From positions 1 through 64,000 of the forward strand of contig JAHLKC010000086.1 in the NCBI GenBank assembly GCA_025449115.1: a stretch of DNA of 64,000 nucleotides. Direction: 5' to 3'. Made by a program: the position numbers and the translations under genes. Positions 1 through 10,082 of this stretch are shown here, piece after piece. Every line of letters begins with the position of its first letter. The first letter of the stretch is position 1. Under the pieces are notes generated by a model. The model ran no database searches, was not told the origin of the DNA, and worked only from the letters and a program-made list of their open reading frames with translations. Source of the DNA: Chytridium lagenaria (Eukaryota; Chytridiomycota; Chytridiomycetes; Chytridiales; Chytridiaceae).

Positions 1-1327
1 CCATGTACCCGAAGGCCTACAACAGGCAGATATCTGTGAAGAGAGCAGCAAACAACAGAGCCCTCAAGAGGGTAGAGACAGCCTTATTCAACATCACCTC
101 CTACCTTCGTGGCAACCAGGACAAGATTTCTGGCATCAGGGTAGAGATACGGTACGGTGGGGGCAGCCTGAGTGATTGTGTGCTGGTGCCAATAGGATCA
201 GGATCTGGTCCATGCAAGATTTGTCTTTTCTTGGCTTTGAGTTTCATCATATCCGACTGATGCATACATTCAAGATATCACCATGGCCTTGCAGAGCTCT
301 ACAGCGCAGCAGCTTTTCAATGGAAGAAACCATGAAGAACCATCAGAACGAAAGCAGCAAATGTTGAAGGCTCTCATTAACAATTTTGGGTGGAATGACA
401 ATGACACTCTGAGTACCAGGAGACGATTTCAGCAATTCACTGAGAGGCACTTTGGCTCCACAGAGTTTCTTCCTGGAGATGTCATTCCAATGGATCAGGA
501 GTTCCCTGCTGGGGAAGATGGAGATATTTGCAGGCAGGCTAAGGACTTGGAGTTGGATGCAGTAAAGACACTAGTACTAAGATACAAGTCGCGTTTCAGA
601 TGCAGGGATTGTGGTGGAAAGCTTCATAGTGTTGGATGTAAGATCTCCTGCCATTCTCTCCATTTTCTATTTTTTCATCTGTATTAATCCTTCTTTTTGA
701 ACAGCTGAAAGGCAGTTGAGATTTAGGTGTGCAAACAGGTCAACATGCGCAAGGCCCAACTATGCCCTCAAGAGGATTGTGGATGAGCTCTTAGAAGACA
801 CTGCCTTTGCATCTTTGCGTCAGCCACTTCAAGGACATTCACCTTCACTTTCACCTTCACCTCAAGAACATTCACCTTCACCTCCACCCATGCCTCGCAG
901 ATCACATCAACTTCAACCACCACCATCTCCCCATCACCTTAATCACCATCCACCCCAATCTAGTCCAACCAATTCAGTTCATCATCCATTACCTCCACAA
1001 CGATCTCATTCTCCACCCAGGGCAACCATCCATGATTCTACCATCTATGTGGTGGATGACAGTGACGATGTAGATATGGATGTGCAAGGTCATGATTCCG
1101 ATTCCGACTTGAGTGTGGTTGTTGGCCCTCCCATGAAAACATTTGGGAAACAGTTTGGTGGTCATAGCCATCCTGCTACCCAGATAGTGCTTATTGACGA
1201 TTCTGATTCAGACCACTTGAGTGATATTGCAGGCCCATCCTTTGATCTTGTTGGTGAAGGTGATGCAACTACAACCAAACCAGGTACCCGCATTAGAGGT
1301 TTCAGGGGACGGTTTGGACACAAATAG
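1..1327 (+). CDS. Subtelomeric Cys-knuckle family protein, copy A (5' end outside window)
   Basis: Function unknown. The 5' end lies beyond the window. The first part (to about 200) contains KAYN and GIRVEIR stretches that resemble KAYN and YRIEARL in the copy at 5258-7178. Reading then moves to another frame from about 241 (unresolved intron or indel). A Cys knuckle CRDC follows (about 600-612), then a phase-1 intron (GTAAGA at about 639, acceptor CAG at about 705). The second half reads LRFRCANRSTC followed by an ALKRIVDELLEDTAFASL helix. The tail is Ser/Pro/His-rich, then acidic, with two motifs shaped like SUMO-interacting motifs: IYVVDDSDD and QIVLIDDSDSD. The family and its shared intron are seen directly; zinc binding and SUMO binding are inferred. 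Confidence 0.6.
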
Positions 1328-1479
1328 TCAGCACAACTTATGTCATAACTTTTAAAATTAATAAACTTTATAAAATCTATTCTATCTTTTGTCTTGACTT
1401 GATCTGTTCAATATTGAAACCCGTTTACAGAGAACACTTTCACTCCATAAGGGAGATACATAATACCCACACTTTGTAC
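1328..1479. other. Spacer between copy A and tandem array
   Basis: AT-rich spacer downstream of the copy A stop codon. It contains AATAAA-like sequence soon after the stop (about 1360), which could serve as a polyadenylation signal. No coding potential is seen. Confidence 0.4.
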
Positions 1480-2220
1480 CACACCAATCTGATACCAGTG
1501 TATTCTTCTCAATATCGAAATCTATACGTTTGCTGAGTTTCACAAACATCTGATCACCCAATCTAACTCAATTTTCCCAATAGGTTTCCGTTTACTAAGT
1601 CACATGCACTCGGGAAGTGAGTACCTTAATACAGTCTACTTGTATCACCCCAATCTGAGACTTGCATATTGTTAGGTGATCCAATATCTATATGTGTGCA
1701 AAGTATCACAAAGTTCTGACCATTCATTCTCACTCAAAATCACCTCAACATTCCCGCAATTATGTATACCATCCCGATTCCTAAGTACTCTGGCACGCGG
1801 GGAGGGTGGACCTTAATAGAGTCACTTTGTACCACCCTATTCTGAGATGCATATCGTTCTGGTATCGATATCTATGCTTGTGCAAAGTATCAGCAAATTC
1901 TGACCATTTGTTTCCATGTTATACAGACTTAAAGTTTGAAATCTCCCGATTTTTTCGGAAAATCCGCCAATCATATAGTAAACATAAATTCCATGCTACC
2001 ATTTGAGTCATACAATATATTTTGACACTGTTTCTGACATCTCTGCAAAATTTGAGCAAGATCTGACCATTAGATCTTGCCGCAGGACAGCGACAAGTCT
2101 ACTAATTATTACTTAAGAAAATTTGAAACTTCCGACGCTTGTACGTCGCTCAATTTTGACAATTTGATTGAGGGTTAAACCGGTTTCGAGATCGTCGCAA
2201 CAGGGCTACATTTCATATTA

Positions 2221-2279
2221 AGTCAAGTCACAAAAAAAATCGATAACCCTGTGGGGACCCCCATGTACCCTAACCCTAA
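2221..2279 (+). repeat. Element terminus with telomeric motif, site 1
   Basis: Shared terminus: AAGTCA, an A-run, GTGGGGACCC, CATGTA, then CCCTAACCCTAA at 2268-2279. This is the end of the first array unit before the 114-bp duplication. Confidence 0.85.
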
Positions 2280-2334
2280 GATGGAGGTTAAACCGGTTTC
2301 GAGATCTTCGCAACAAGGGCTACATTTCATATTA

Positions 2335-2394
2335 AGTCAAGTCACACAAAAAAATCGATAACCCTGTGGGGACCCCCATGTACCCTAACCCTAA
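2335..2394 (+). repeat. Element terminus with telomeric motif, site 2
   Basis: Second copy of the terminus, 114 bp after the first, ending in CCCTAACCCTAA at 2383-2394 and followed by the start of the next 824-bp unit. Confidence 0.85.
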
Positions 2395-3158
2395 ATGCCC
2401 GTATAACGTTAACACCCCAATCTGATACCAGTGTAATCTTCTCAATATTGAAATCTATACTTTTGCTGAGTTTCACACACATCTGACCACCCAATCTAAC
2501 TCAATTTGCCCAATAGGTTTCCGTTTACTAAGTCACATGCACTCGGGAAGTGAGTACCTTAATACAGTCCACTTGTATCACCCCAATCTGAGACTTGCAT
2601 ATTGTTCGTTGATCTAATATCTATATGTGTGCAAAGTATCACAAAGTTCTGACCATTCATTCTCACTCAAAATCACCTCAACATTCCCGCATTTATGTAT
2701 ACCATCCCGATTCCTAAGTACTCTGGCACGCGGGGAGGGTGGACCTTAATAGAGTCACTTTGTACCACACTATTCTGAGTAGTGCATATCGTTTTTGGTA
2801 TCGATATCTATGCTTGTGCAAAGTATCAGCAAATTCTGACCATTTGTTTCCATGTTATACAGACTTAAAGTTTGAAATCTCCCGATTTTGACGGAAAATC
2901 CGCCAAACATATAGTAAACATAAATTCCATGATACCCATTTGAGTCATACAATATACATTTGACACTGTTTCTGACATCTCTGCAAAATTTGAGCAAGAT
3001 CTGACCATTAGATCTTGCCGCAGGAGGCGACAAGTCTACTAATTATACTTAAGAAAATTTGAAACTTCCGACGCTTGTACGTCGCTCAATTTTGACAATT
3101 TGATTGAGGGTTAAACCGGTTTCGAGATCTTCGCAACAAGGGCTACATTTCATATTAA

Positions 3159-3217
3159 GTCAAGTCACACAAAAAAATCGATAACCCTGTGGGGACCCCC
3201 ATGTACCCTAACCCTAA
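3159..3217 (+). repeat. Element terminus with telomeric motif, site 3
   Basis: Third copy of the terminus, 824 bp after site 2, ending in CCCTAACCCTAA at 3206-3217. Confidence 0.85.
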
Positions 3218-3983
3218 ATGCCCGTATAACGTTAACACCCCAATCTGATACCAGTGTAATCTTCTCAATATTGAAATCTATACTTTTGCTGAGTTTCACA
3301 CACATCTGACCACCCAATCTAACTCAATTTGCCCAATAGGTTTCCGTTTACTAAGTCACATGCACTCGGGAAGTGAGTACCTTAATACAGTCCACTTGTA
3401 TCACCCCAATCTGAGACTTGCATATTGTTCGTTGATCTAATATCTATATGTGTGCAAAGTATCACAAAGTTCTGACCATTCATTCTCACTCAAAATCACC
3501 TCAACATTCCCGCATTTATGTATACCATCCCGATTCCTAAGTACTCTGGCACGCGGGGAGGGTGGACCTTAATAGAGTCACTTTGTACCACACTATTCTG
3601 AGTAGTGCATATCGTTTTTGGTATCGATATCTATGCTTGTGCAAAGTATCAGCAAATTCTGACCATTTGTTTCCATGTTATACAGACTTAAAGTTTGAAA
3701 TCTCCCGATTTTGACGGAAAATCCGCCAAACATATAGTAAACATAAATTCCATGATACCCATTTGAGTCATACAATATACATTTGACAGTGTTTCTGACA
3801 TCTCTGCAAAATTTGAGCAAGATCTGACCATTAGATCTTGCCGCAGGACGGCGACAAGTCTACTAATTAATACTTAAGAAAATTTGTAACTTCCGACGCT
3901 TGTACGTCGCTCAATTTTGACAATTTGATGGAGGGTTAAACCGGTTTCGAGATCTTCGCAACAAGGGCTACATTTCATATTAA

Positions 3984-4036
3984 GTCAAGTCACACAAAAA
4001 AATCGATAACCCTGTGGGGACCCTCATGTACCCTAA
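3984..4036 (+). repeat. Element terminus with single telomeric repeat, site 4
   Basis: Fourth copy, 825 bp after site 3. Only one CCCTAA (4031-4036) remains before unique sequence. It marks the left edge of the 6.2-kb gene-bearing segment. Confidence 0.8.
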
Positions 4037-4057
4037 GCTCCAATAGTCCTTGAGGGC

Positions 4058-5012
4058 ATGGCGGGGAAGGATGAAGCTCCAATAGTTGTTGAGGACGAGG
4101 ACGACGACGACGATGTTCAAGTCCTAAGCATTCAGATAAAGGAGCCAGAGTCTGAAAAGGGAGAAACCACTGGGTTTAAGGCCCTCGAACGACTTGTCTT
4201 GGAGATAAAGAATTTGAAGTCGGTGAAGGCGTCGGCGAAGGCGGCTGTTAATGAAAAAATGTGGAATGAAAGTCTATTCCATTTTGGCGACTTCTTAGAC
4301 TTGATTCAGATTAATCTTCATAATGAGGTTTGTACTGTGTACTAATGCATTTTATTGAGGCCAATACTAAAATTATTTTACTTTTCAATACACAGGTAAT
4401 GAGCCGTCAAAACAGCGGAAACGGAAGTCAAGTTCCGAGCTAATCGCGCCTACGCCCAAAAAGGCCGCCACACTTAAAGATTCTGACATTGATTCGGAAT
4501 CAGAATCATCGTCAGAATCTTTATCTCCGAGACTGCAAGACCTGAAGATTCCCTGCCCGTTCGTTCAAAAACCCTCCAAGCCATCCAAGACTCACAACCC
4601 GGTCGGTGCAAAACCCAACGTAATTGAGTATTCCGAAGCATCGTCTGATGATGGATCTCCTCGAATCAGGCTTTCGGCTTCTAACCCTGTCCAAAAGAGG
4701 AAATATTCTGGGCAAGCGAGTTCTCAGGCTGCTCGAAAAAGGGGGCGACTGGTTAAAGATTCTTCTGACGGGGAAGATTCTTCTGATGGGGACAGCGGCA
4801 CGGGTCACGAAAGTACTTTGACGGAAAATTCCGAAGAAGATGAACCAGATGAACCAGCTGCGAGGAACCCTGAAACGGAAGATACGGGGAAGACTTCAAA
4901 AACAGCTGAGGCGGACACTGAGGGGGACACTGAAATGGAAGATGCGGGGAGTACTTCCAAAGGAGCCGAGGGCCGGCAAGGAGGCTTGAACCAAGGCTCT
5001 AACGGAATATAA
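4058..5012 (+). CDS. Acidic, low-complexity nuclear-type protein with SIM-like motif
   Basis: I do not recognise this gene. The ATG lies 21 bp after the last telomeric repeat. Exon 1 begins MAGKDEAPIVVEDEDDDDD, a hydrophobic run followed by acid typical of SUMO-interacting motifs, and later has a helical segment (LERLVLEIKNLK). A short intron lies at about 4328-4402. Either GAG/GTTTGT with acceptor ATGAG/CCG, or a donor a few bases later with the upstream CACAG acceptor, restores one frame. Exon 2 opens with a basic KQRKRK stretch (possible nuclear localisation signal) and continues as a Ser/Asp/Glu-rich tail with repeated SSDGEDSSDGD-type blocks. No enzymatic domain is visible. It could be a chromatin or SUMO-pathway interactor, but that is inference. 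Confidence 0.6.
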
Positions 5013-5063
5013 ATCTCATAAAATGTAGCATGAATGTATTAAAATTTTAGTACTTTTTAGTCT

Positions 5064-5090
5064 ACTACCAAACACAACCTGTTCGGTAGT
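5064..5090. repeat. ACTACCGAAC/GTTCGGTAGT palindrome, copy 1
   Basis: Arms ACTACCAAAC and GTTCGGTAGT with a short loop. One mismatch from a perfect inverted repeat. It lies just downstream of the acidic-protein stop codon. Confidence 0.8.
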
Positions 5091-5211
5091 TACACAAATT
5101 GTAGAAGCATGTATCGGACATCTCAGGACATGTAACACGAAAGTATCAAATAAGATATATAATGTAACAGCATTAGAAAAAATTTAGCCTTTTTAGTTTG
5201 AAAATATTTTG

Positions 5212-5238
5212 ACTACCGAACAAAATCTGTTCGGTAGT
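5212..5238. repeat. ACTACCGAAC/GTTCGGTAGT palindrome, copy 2
   Basis: Perfect 10-bp arms ACTACCGAAC and GTTCGGTAGT with a 7-bp loop. It sits immediately upstream of the copy B coding region and could be a protein-binding site or an RNA hairpin. Confidence 0.85.
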
Positions 5239-5257
5239 TACAAACATTCTTTGAAGC

Positions 5258-7178
5258 ATGCATCCATCATTTCATCCATATATATCCGGGTTTGAAAACG
5301 GCTCAAGCCCTTCAGCAAACACGCAGTATGTGATTCCTGATGGTGAATCTGACGATGATTTGAGCGAAGGTATTCTCTCGCAGTTTGATATTGATTTCCT
5401 TGCAATTACGCTTTCATGCGACACAATCTCGTCTCTGTTCCCTGATGACTGCGTTGGCCTTTGCAAAACCTGGCCAAAGCATAACGACACTGGTTTTGCC
5501 CCTGACGCCCTTGTCGTTACATCCTTTCCCTTCATTTTAAAAATCAAAGTCATCTGTACGATTGCGCGGAACTGAAGATCGCATTGGCAGCCAAATTACA
5601 CCAGTTATTCTTCATATCTGTTTGTACATCACCATCTTACGTCAAAACAACGCAGCGTTCGCGCTTTAATACGTCCTTTATAACTGGCACGGAATTCATG
5701 GCACTACCGGATCTGTGCACCGCCATTAAGGCCCTCGGAATCAGCAAGATTCGTTTGGTGCAATTTGGGCAAAAATCGAAACTGAAGAACTTTCGCAACT
5801 TTCCTTTTCGTCTGGCATTGCCCTCAAGTGAAGATAACGGTGAAAATGACGGACCCAACATAGAAACATATGTTGATGTCGGCAAGTTTGTTCAAACGGA
5901 GTCAATCGCTCTTATCAACTGGGCACCTGTTTCCGACAACATTCAGAGCCATGTCGGGCAACTACAGGGTGTCAAAATCTTTCCTGTACTGGGTCCTGTG
6001 GGGGATGGGGCGGGATGGGTGCAGGCTAAATTTCGCAACACCTCATTTAAGGTGTACCCTCATTTGACGCACTCTGTGAAAGCCTACAATTCGAGTCTTG
6101 GATACAGTGCCCCAAAAAGCATCAAATCTTTGCGTGGGTACTCGGGAATATTTTTAGGCATGATGAAGGTTATGAAGCCTCACCTCTCCAGCTTTCACAT
6201 TATCGAATTGAAGCTCGACTCAAGGTTTCCTCACTAAGCAATTTGATGAGCCAAGTGCTGGAACTGCCTATCTGGTCATCCAATCAGCTTCGCCATCTGG
6301 GCATTACAATCAAAAGTGTTCCGACTGCACTGTATTTTCAACAGTTTGATGCGGCACTTCACAATGCAGGAAAAAACAGACTCTTTCAAGGTTTGCTTCA
6401 AATATCATAACTTTAATAACCCTTTTAATAGGTGACAATGGAGCGAAACCACGTGAAAACCAACTAGTTGGTTTACGATCTTTGCTGAACCTTGTGGGTA
6501 TCAACAAGGACTATTCACGAACACATTCAATGCCCTTCAAAAGCTTCTTTGCCAAATATTTTGGTGGATTTCAATTTTCTATCGGCGATGGCGGACTTGG
6601 TGTGTACCCAGACACAAATTGGGGCCGCCTGGCTAAAGAGGTAGAGATTGGTGACAGCAACGCACGAAAACAAATGGCAGAAATCTTGAGGTCACGATTG
6701 AAATGTCATACTTGCCAATCAAAGCTTACCACCAACCGTAAGACCATCTCTCATGTTAAATTTAACAACTGACTAAACAGATGAACCCAAGAATCGTCGA
6801 CTACGATGGCGATGCGCTGGCTGCAAATCAAGTTACACAATTGACAATGTCGTAGACTGTGCACTTCGACCCTTTTTGGCCTTAATATCCAAGGATCAAG
6901 GACGGGAACGTCATGGTTTGCCTGCAATCGATCATCTTTTCAACCCTCTCAGCGCGGAGTCAGCGCGTGTTTTCCGAACACGGTACATCCCTCATAATGT
7001 GTCACTTGTACACGTTAACCCATCACAAGGAGAGAGATATGCCGAGAGTGATGCTGAGAGCGATGCCAATCCCGGTCCGGGTCCAGATACGTACTGGAAA
7101 GTAACTCGGAACAACATCCGCATCAGAGACTACAGCATTTCAAGGCCTATTATTGACATCAGCCGTCGCCAGGAATAG
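5258..7178 (+). CDS. Subtelomeric Cys-knuckle family protein, copy B (fullest member)
   Basis: Function unknown. This is the most complete family member here. The first segment has an acidic patch (GESDDDLSEG). A frame change near 5521-5545 leads into HLYDCAELKIALAAKLHQLF. A globular part of about 250 residues follows, containing LPDLCTAIKALGISKIRLVQF, NWAPVSDNIQSHVGQLQGVK and HSVKAYN; another frame change comes near 6200 (to YRIEARLKVSSL). A phase-1 intron lies at about 6393-6432, then LLNLVGINKDY and KSFFAKYFGGFQF. The first Cys knuckle CHTC is followed by a phase-1 intron (about 6738-6780) and the second knuckle CAGC, then a short tail ending in a basic stretch. The two frame changes may be indels or missed introns. 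No transposase or polymerase motif could be recognised. Confidence 0.6.
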
Positions 7179-7376
7179 GTTTTTTCCAATTCTGCGATAC
7201 GTGTTGGTCATGGATTATCATCGAGGGATGGTTCTAGCATAAGGTAGTTATTAGATTTCATAAAAATTTAACTACCGAACTCGTGTTGTTGGTAGTAAAA
7301 ATTTTAACTACCGAACTCATGTTGTTGGTAGTAAAAATTTTCTTTATTTAATATCAAGTTCTGCGTAACGTTTAAC
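7179..7376. other. Spacer between copies B and C
   Basis: AT-rich spacer carrying two tandem palindromes (7271-7332). No coding potential is seen. Confidence 0.5.
7271..7332. repeat. Palindrome copies 3 and 4 in a 36-bp direct repeat
   Basis: Two head-to-tail units about 36 bp apart (7271-7296 and 7307-7332). Each reads ACTACCGAAC then GTTGTTGGTAGT, so the right arm is slightly degenerate. They lie downstream of the copy B stop. Confidence 0.8.
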
Positions 7377-9103
7377 CAACTTTTAGACGTGCTACTCCTT
7401 ATTTGCGTTTAATCAATCGCATTGAGTCATCCGACAAGAATGCGATGATGATATTCAAAAATCTTCTCAGCCGCACGGGAATCCTTTGTACGCACTGCAA
7501 AAGGGCTTCAAACTTCCAAGATATCAGTATGTATTTACTTAAGAATTGATTTGAACCGTCTATAGGTGAAACAAAACCAACACTACGAATACGGTTAAAA
7601 TGCGGCCAATGCAAGAAGACCTACAGAAATGAAGAAGTTTTCAATGACCTTCTCGCACCTTTGATATCTGTCATTCGCAAAATTATATCCCAAAATCTTG
7701 AGGACACATTTCTTCCGCGAATCCCTAATGAGACGTATTCAGCTGCCACCCGACTTCATGCTCCTACACCATTTCTTTCAGCCTCGTAAATGGAGCTAGC
7801 AAAAAATACTAGTCCACCGTCACATCAAGCTTCTTACAGCAGGAGCGCTTTTAATGACAGTGAGGCTGAAATTGTGGTTGATGATAACTTTGTGCAACTA
7901 CCGAACTGGATCTGTTCGGTAGGTAAATTTTTCCTTTCCCACATTACTAAATTTTTAAGGACATTGAGGCTGAATCCAATCTGGTTGTTAATAATAGCTT
8001 TGTGCAACTACCGAACTCGATCTGTTCGGTAGGTAAATTTTTTTTTTGTAACATCTAAATTTTTCAAGGACATTGAGGCTGAATCCTTTGTGCAACTACC
8101 GAACTCGATCTGTTCGGTAGGTATTGATGAATGTGTTGAAGAGAGTAGTGAAGCATGTGTTGAATTTGTTGATGAGAGTAGTGACGAAGGTAAATCTAAA
8201 ACCATTAGATAACATCTAAAGCATTGTTAGAACCGCTCCTCCGACACAGCTTTTTGAAACTAGTGGGAATTCCGGATACTGTGCGAGACATTATATGCGC
8301 AATCTATTTTTACAACGTCAGCAACGATGTCAGCTACTCCCAAAAGGGGTTTATCCACCTCACGAACAACCTGCTGCTCCCAACCGTGAAGCCCATACAT
8401 CCTTCATCACTCAGTTCTCTGTGGAGGCAGGTACACCATTTGACTCGGGTATGGGTATGTCGGCGGCGGATTCAACCTTTGACTCGGGTATGGATGCGTT
8501 GGCAGTGGATGAGAGTTTGAGTTGGGTATGGATGACTCGGGTATGGATGCGTTGGCAGTGGATGAGAGTTTTGAGTTGGGTATGGATACGTTGGCGGTGG
8601 ATACAAGTTCTGAGTTGGGGTATGGGATACGTTGGGCAGTGGGATACTAGTTTTGAGTTGGGTATGGATACTTTGGCGGCAGATACAACCTTTAACTCGG
8701 GTGCGGATATGTTGGCGGTGGATACAATCTTTGACTCAGGTATGGATACACTGGCAGAACCAATTAAGTATCAACCTAACAATGTTCAATCTATGTAGCT
8801 GAACTCGAAGACGGCACCGATCCTCTACTCGTTAATGAGTATCAAACTAACAATGTTCAATCTGATGTAGCTGATATTGATGAACACCAAGACGGCACCG
8901 ATCCCCTACTCGTTAATCCCCGACTTCTTACGGAGCAAGTGACCAATAATCCCCAACTGGTTGATGAGCAACTGATCAATATGGACATTGACATTCCACT
9001 ACTCGATACTGCCCCTACATCTGTTACAAACATACCATCCCCTATCATGGAGTTTGATCTCGACGGACTTTTTGACTGCAACGATGACCTCAATCTTTTT
9101 TGA
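7377..9103 (+). CDS. Subtelomeric Cys-knuckle family protein, copy C (5' incomplete, exon duplications)
   Basis: This is the third member of the family. It opens after an in-frame stop or a possible splice acceptor near 7376 and lacks the long N-terminal part of copy B, so it is 5' truncated or its upstream exons are unseen. Knuckle 1 is LCTHC; a phase-1 intron (about 7529-7565) precedes knuckle 2, KCGQC. Another intron (about 7789-7840) removes an apparent stop and leads to DSEAEIVVDDNF. Two further exon-intron modules repeat this stretch. Next come tandem FDSGMDxLAxD repeats with several frame breaks. The end has two DGTDPLLVN repeats and closes in EFDLDGLFDCNDDLNLF, an acidic/hydrophobic sequence like a transcription activation tail. 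A G missing near 8795 breaks the frame relative to the second DGTDPLLVN repeat. It could be a decaying gene or an active gene with sequencing errors. Confidence 0.5.
7857..8121 (+). repeat. Tandem exon-intron modules containing palindrome copies 5-7
   Basis: Three head-to-tail modules begin at about 7857, 7960 and 8069 (about 103-110 bp). Each has an exon piece (EAE... FVQLPNxICSVG) whose 3' end is the palindrome (7897-7923, 8007-8033, 8095-8121). The first two are followed by GTAAATTT and a 40-50-bp AT-rich intron ending in AAG. The third palindrome runs on into exon sequence instead of an intron. Confidence 0.75.
8438..8760 (+). repeat. Minisatellite coding FDSGMDxLAxD repeats
   Basis: Repeats of about 42 bp (TTTGACTCGGGTATGGAT... 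GTTGGC... GTGGAT) within copy C. In the open frame they read FDSGMDxLAxD, an acidic Gly/Ser/Asp repeat. In the middle (about 8518-8650) single-base shifts turn them into a Trp-rich out-of-frame translation, which shows recent indels or consensus errors. Confidence 0.8.
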
Positions 9104-9538
9104 ACATTTTGACATTTCGTATAACTTGTTTTTTGATTCAGAATAAATAAATTTTGTTTTTAAAATTGTCAAAGTTAAATTCGAACTTCAAAGTTAAATT
9201 CAAAAAATTTCGAAGTCAATAAATTTTTCAAAAAAAAAATTAATCAGACTAACCAGCTCGGTGCTAACCCTAACCTAACTTTAAGGCTAATGGTAGCTCC
9301 CTCAAAACACGTAACCCAGGGGTGGCCCAAACGTTTTTCTAGTAGTATTTTCGATGCTCTATCCGATGCACCTTTAACCCAGGCATGTTTATAAGTGCAA
9401 AAGTTTGGCCAGTCCCTAAGTGTAACCCGTAACCGCTCAGAAAAATTACGCCCTCGGGAATAGTAAAACTGTATAGCATAACTTCGAGGCAAAGTATTGA
9501 AAAATATTTAAGGTGGTCTTACCGAACGCTAAAATGCG
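9104..9538. other. Noncoding, AT-rich with a degenerate telomeric motif
   Basis: Noncoding region downstream of copy C. It contains CTAACCCTAACCTAAC at about 9273-9288, a degenerate telomeric motif in the same orientation as the others. No gene is supported. Confidence 0.5.
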
Positions 9539-10065
9539 TTATCTGTAGCTGTTCAATCTGAGCATGATTTATCCGGCCGTTTTTTTTCGGATTTACGTTC
9601 AAGTCACCGACTGATATACGATTAACCCTTCGGGAGGCCAATGTCATTGAAAACATAATTAATAAGGTGGTACAGGGGGTTACAAACGCTCAGAATGCTG
9701 TTATCTTAGCTGTGCAAATTTGACATGATTTATCCGGCCGTTTTTTTTGGAATTTACGTTTCAAGTCACTGAACTTGATATACGGATTTCTTTCGGAGGT
9801 CAAAGCATTAAAACATAGTTAATGTGACGGTTACCAAGTCCAGAAATGCTGTATCTATAGCTGTGCAAATCTGAGCATGATTTATCCGGCCGTTTTTTCG
9901 GAATTTACGTTCAAGTCACCGACTGATATAGGATTCACCCTTCGGAAGGCCAATGTCATTGAAAACATAATTAATAAGGTGGTACAACAGGTTATCGAAA
10001 CGCTCAGAAATGCTGTTATCTATAGCTGTGCAACATTTGAACAGGATTTATCCGGCCGTTTTTGC
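9539..10065 (+). repeat. Imperfect tandem repeat, about 150-165 bp, about 3.5 copies
   Basis: The segment GATTTATCCGGCCGTTTT recurs near 9564, 9727, 9878 and 10046. Each is preceded by an imperfect copy of TAGCTGTGCAA...GAGCATG; the first three are followed by copies of TTTACGTT...AAGTCAC and AATTAATA. Copies differ by small indels. Confidence 0.85.
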
Positions 10066-10082
10066 GTTACATTGGATTAAAG

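Larger units (their letters stand above)
1480..4036 (+). repeat. Tandem array of about 824-bp subtelomeric units
   Basis: Three units follow one another. The second and third start at about 2412 and 3236, exactly one period (824 bp) apart, and are nearly identical. The first (about 1480-2400) is more diverged and carries an extra 114-bp duplication of its right end (2241 versus 2355). Each unit ends with GTGGGGACCC, then CATGTACCCTAA and zero or one further CCCTAA. Unit-internal minus-strand open frames at 2770-3033 and 3593-3820 are repeat copies without domain support. The layout resembles yeast Y' or X subtelomeric elements separated by short telomeric tracts, although no sequence relationship to those is claimed. 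Confidence 0.9.
5013..5257. other. AT-rich intergenic spacer with two palindromes
   Basis: This is the gap between the acidic-protein gene and copy B. It holds two palindrome copies (5064-5090 and 5212-5238), the second ending 19 bp before the first ATG of the next gene. No other feature is seen. Confidence 0.6.

Noticed and set aside
1..12. Window starts with CCATGTACCC, like the element terminus
   Set aside because: Here it encodes MYPKAYN of copy A and is not followed by CCCTAA; the match is too short to count.
2770..3820. Minus-strand open frames repeated in two array units (75-87 codons)
   Set aside because: They are repeated because the DNA repeats; there is no domain, no start context and no third intact copy in the first unit.
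1..9103. Family as TnpB/Fanzor because of the Cys knuckle pair
   Set aside because: No RuvC-type acidic residues or the DxNAAxN signature were found near the knuckles.
9539..10065. Possible CRISPR-like array
   Set aside because: Repeats are 150-165 bp, imperfect and contiguous, without short identical repeats and unique spacers.
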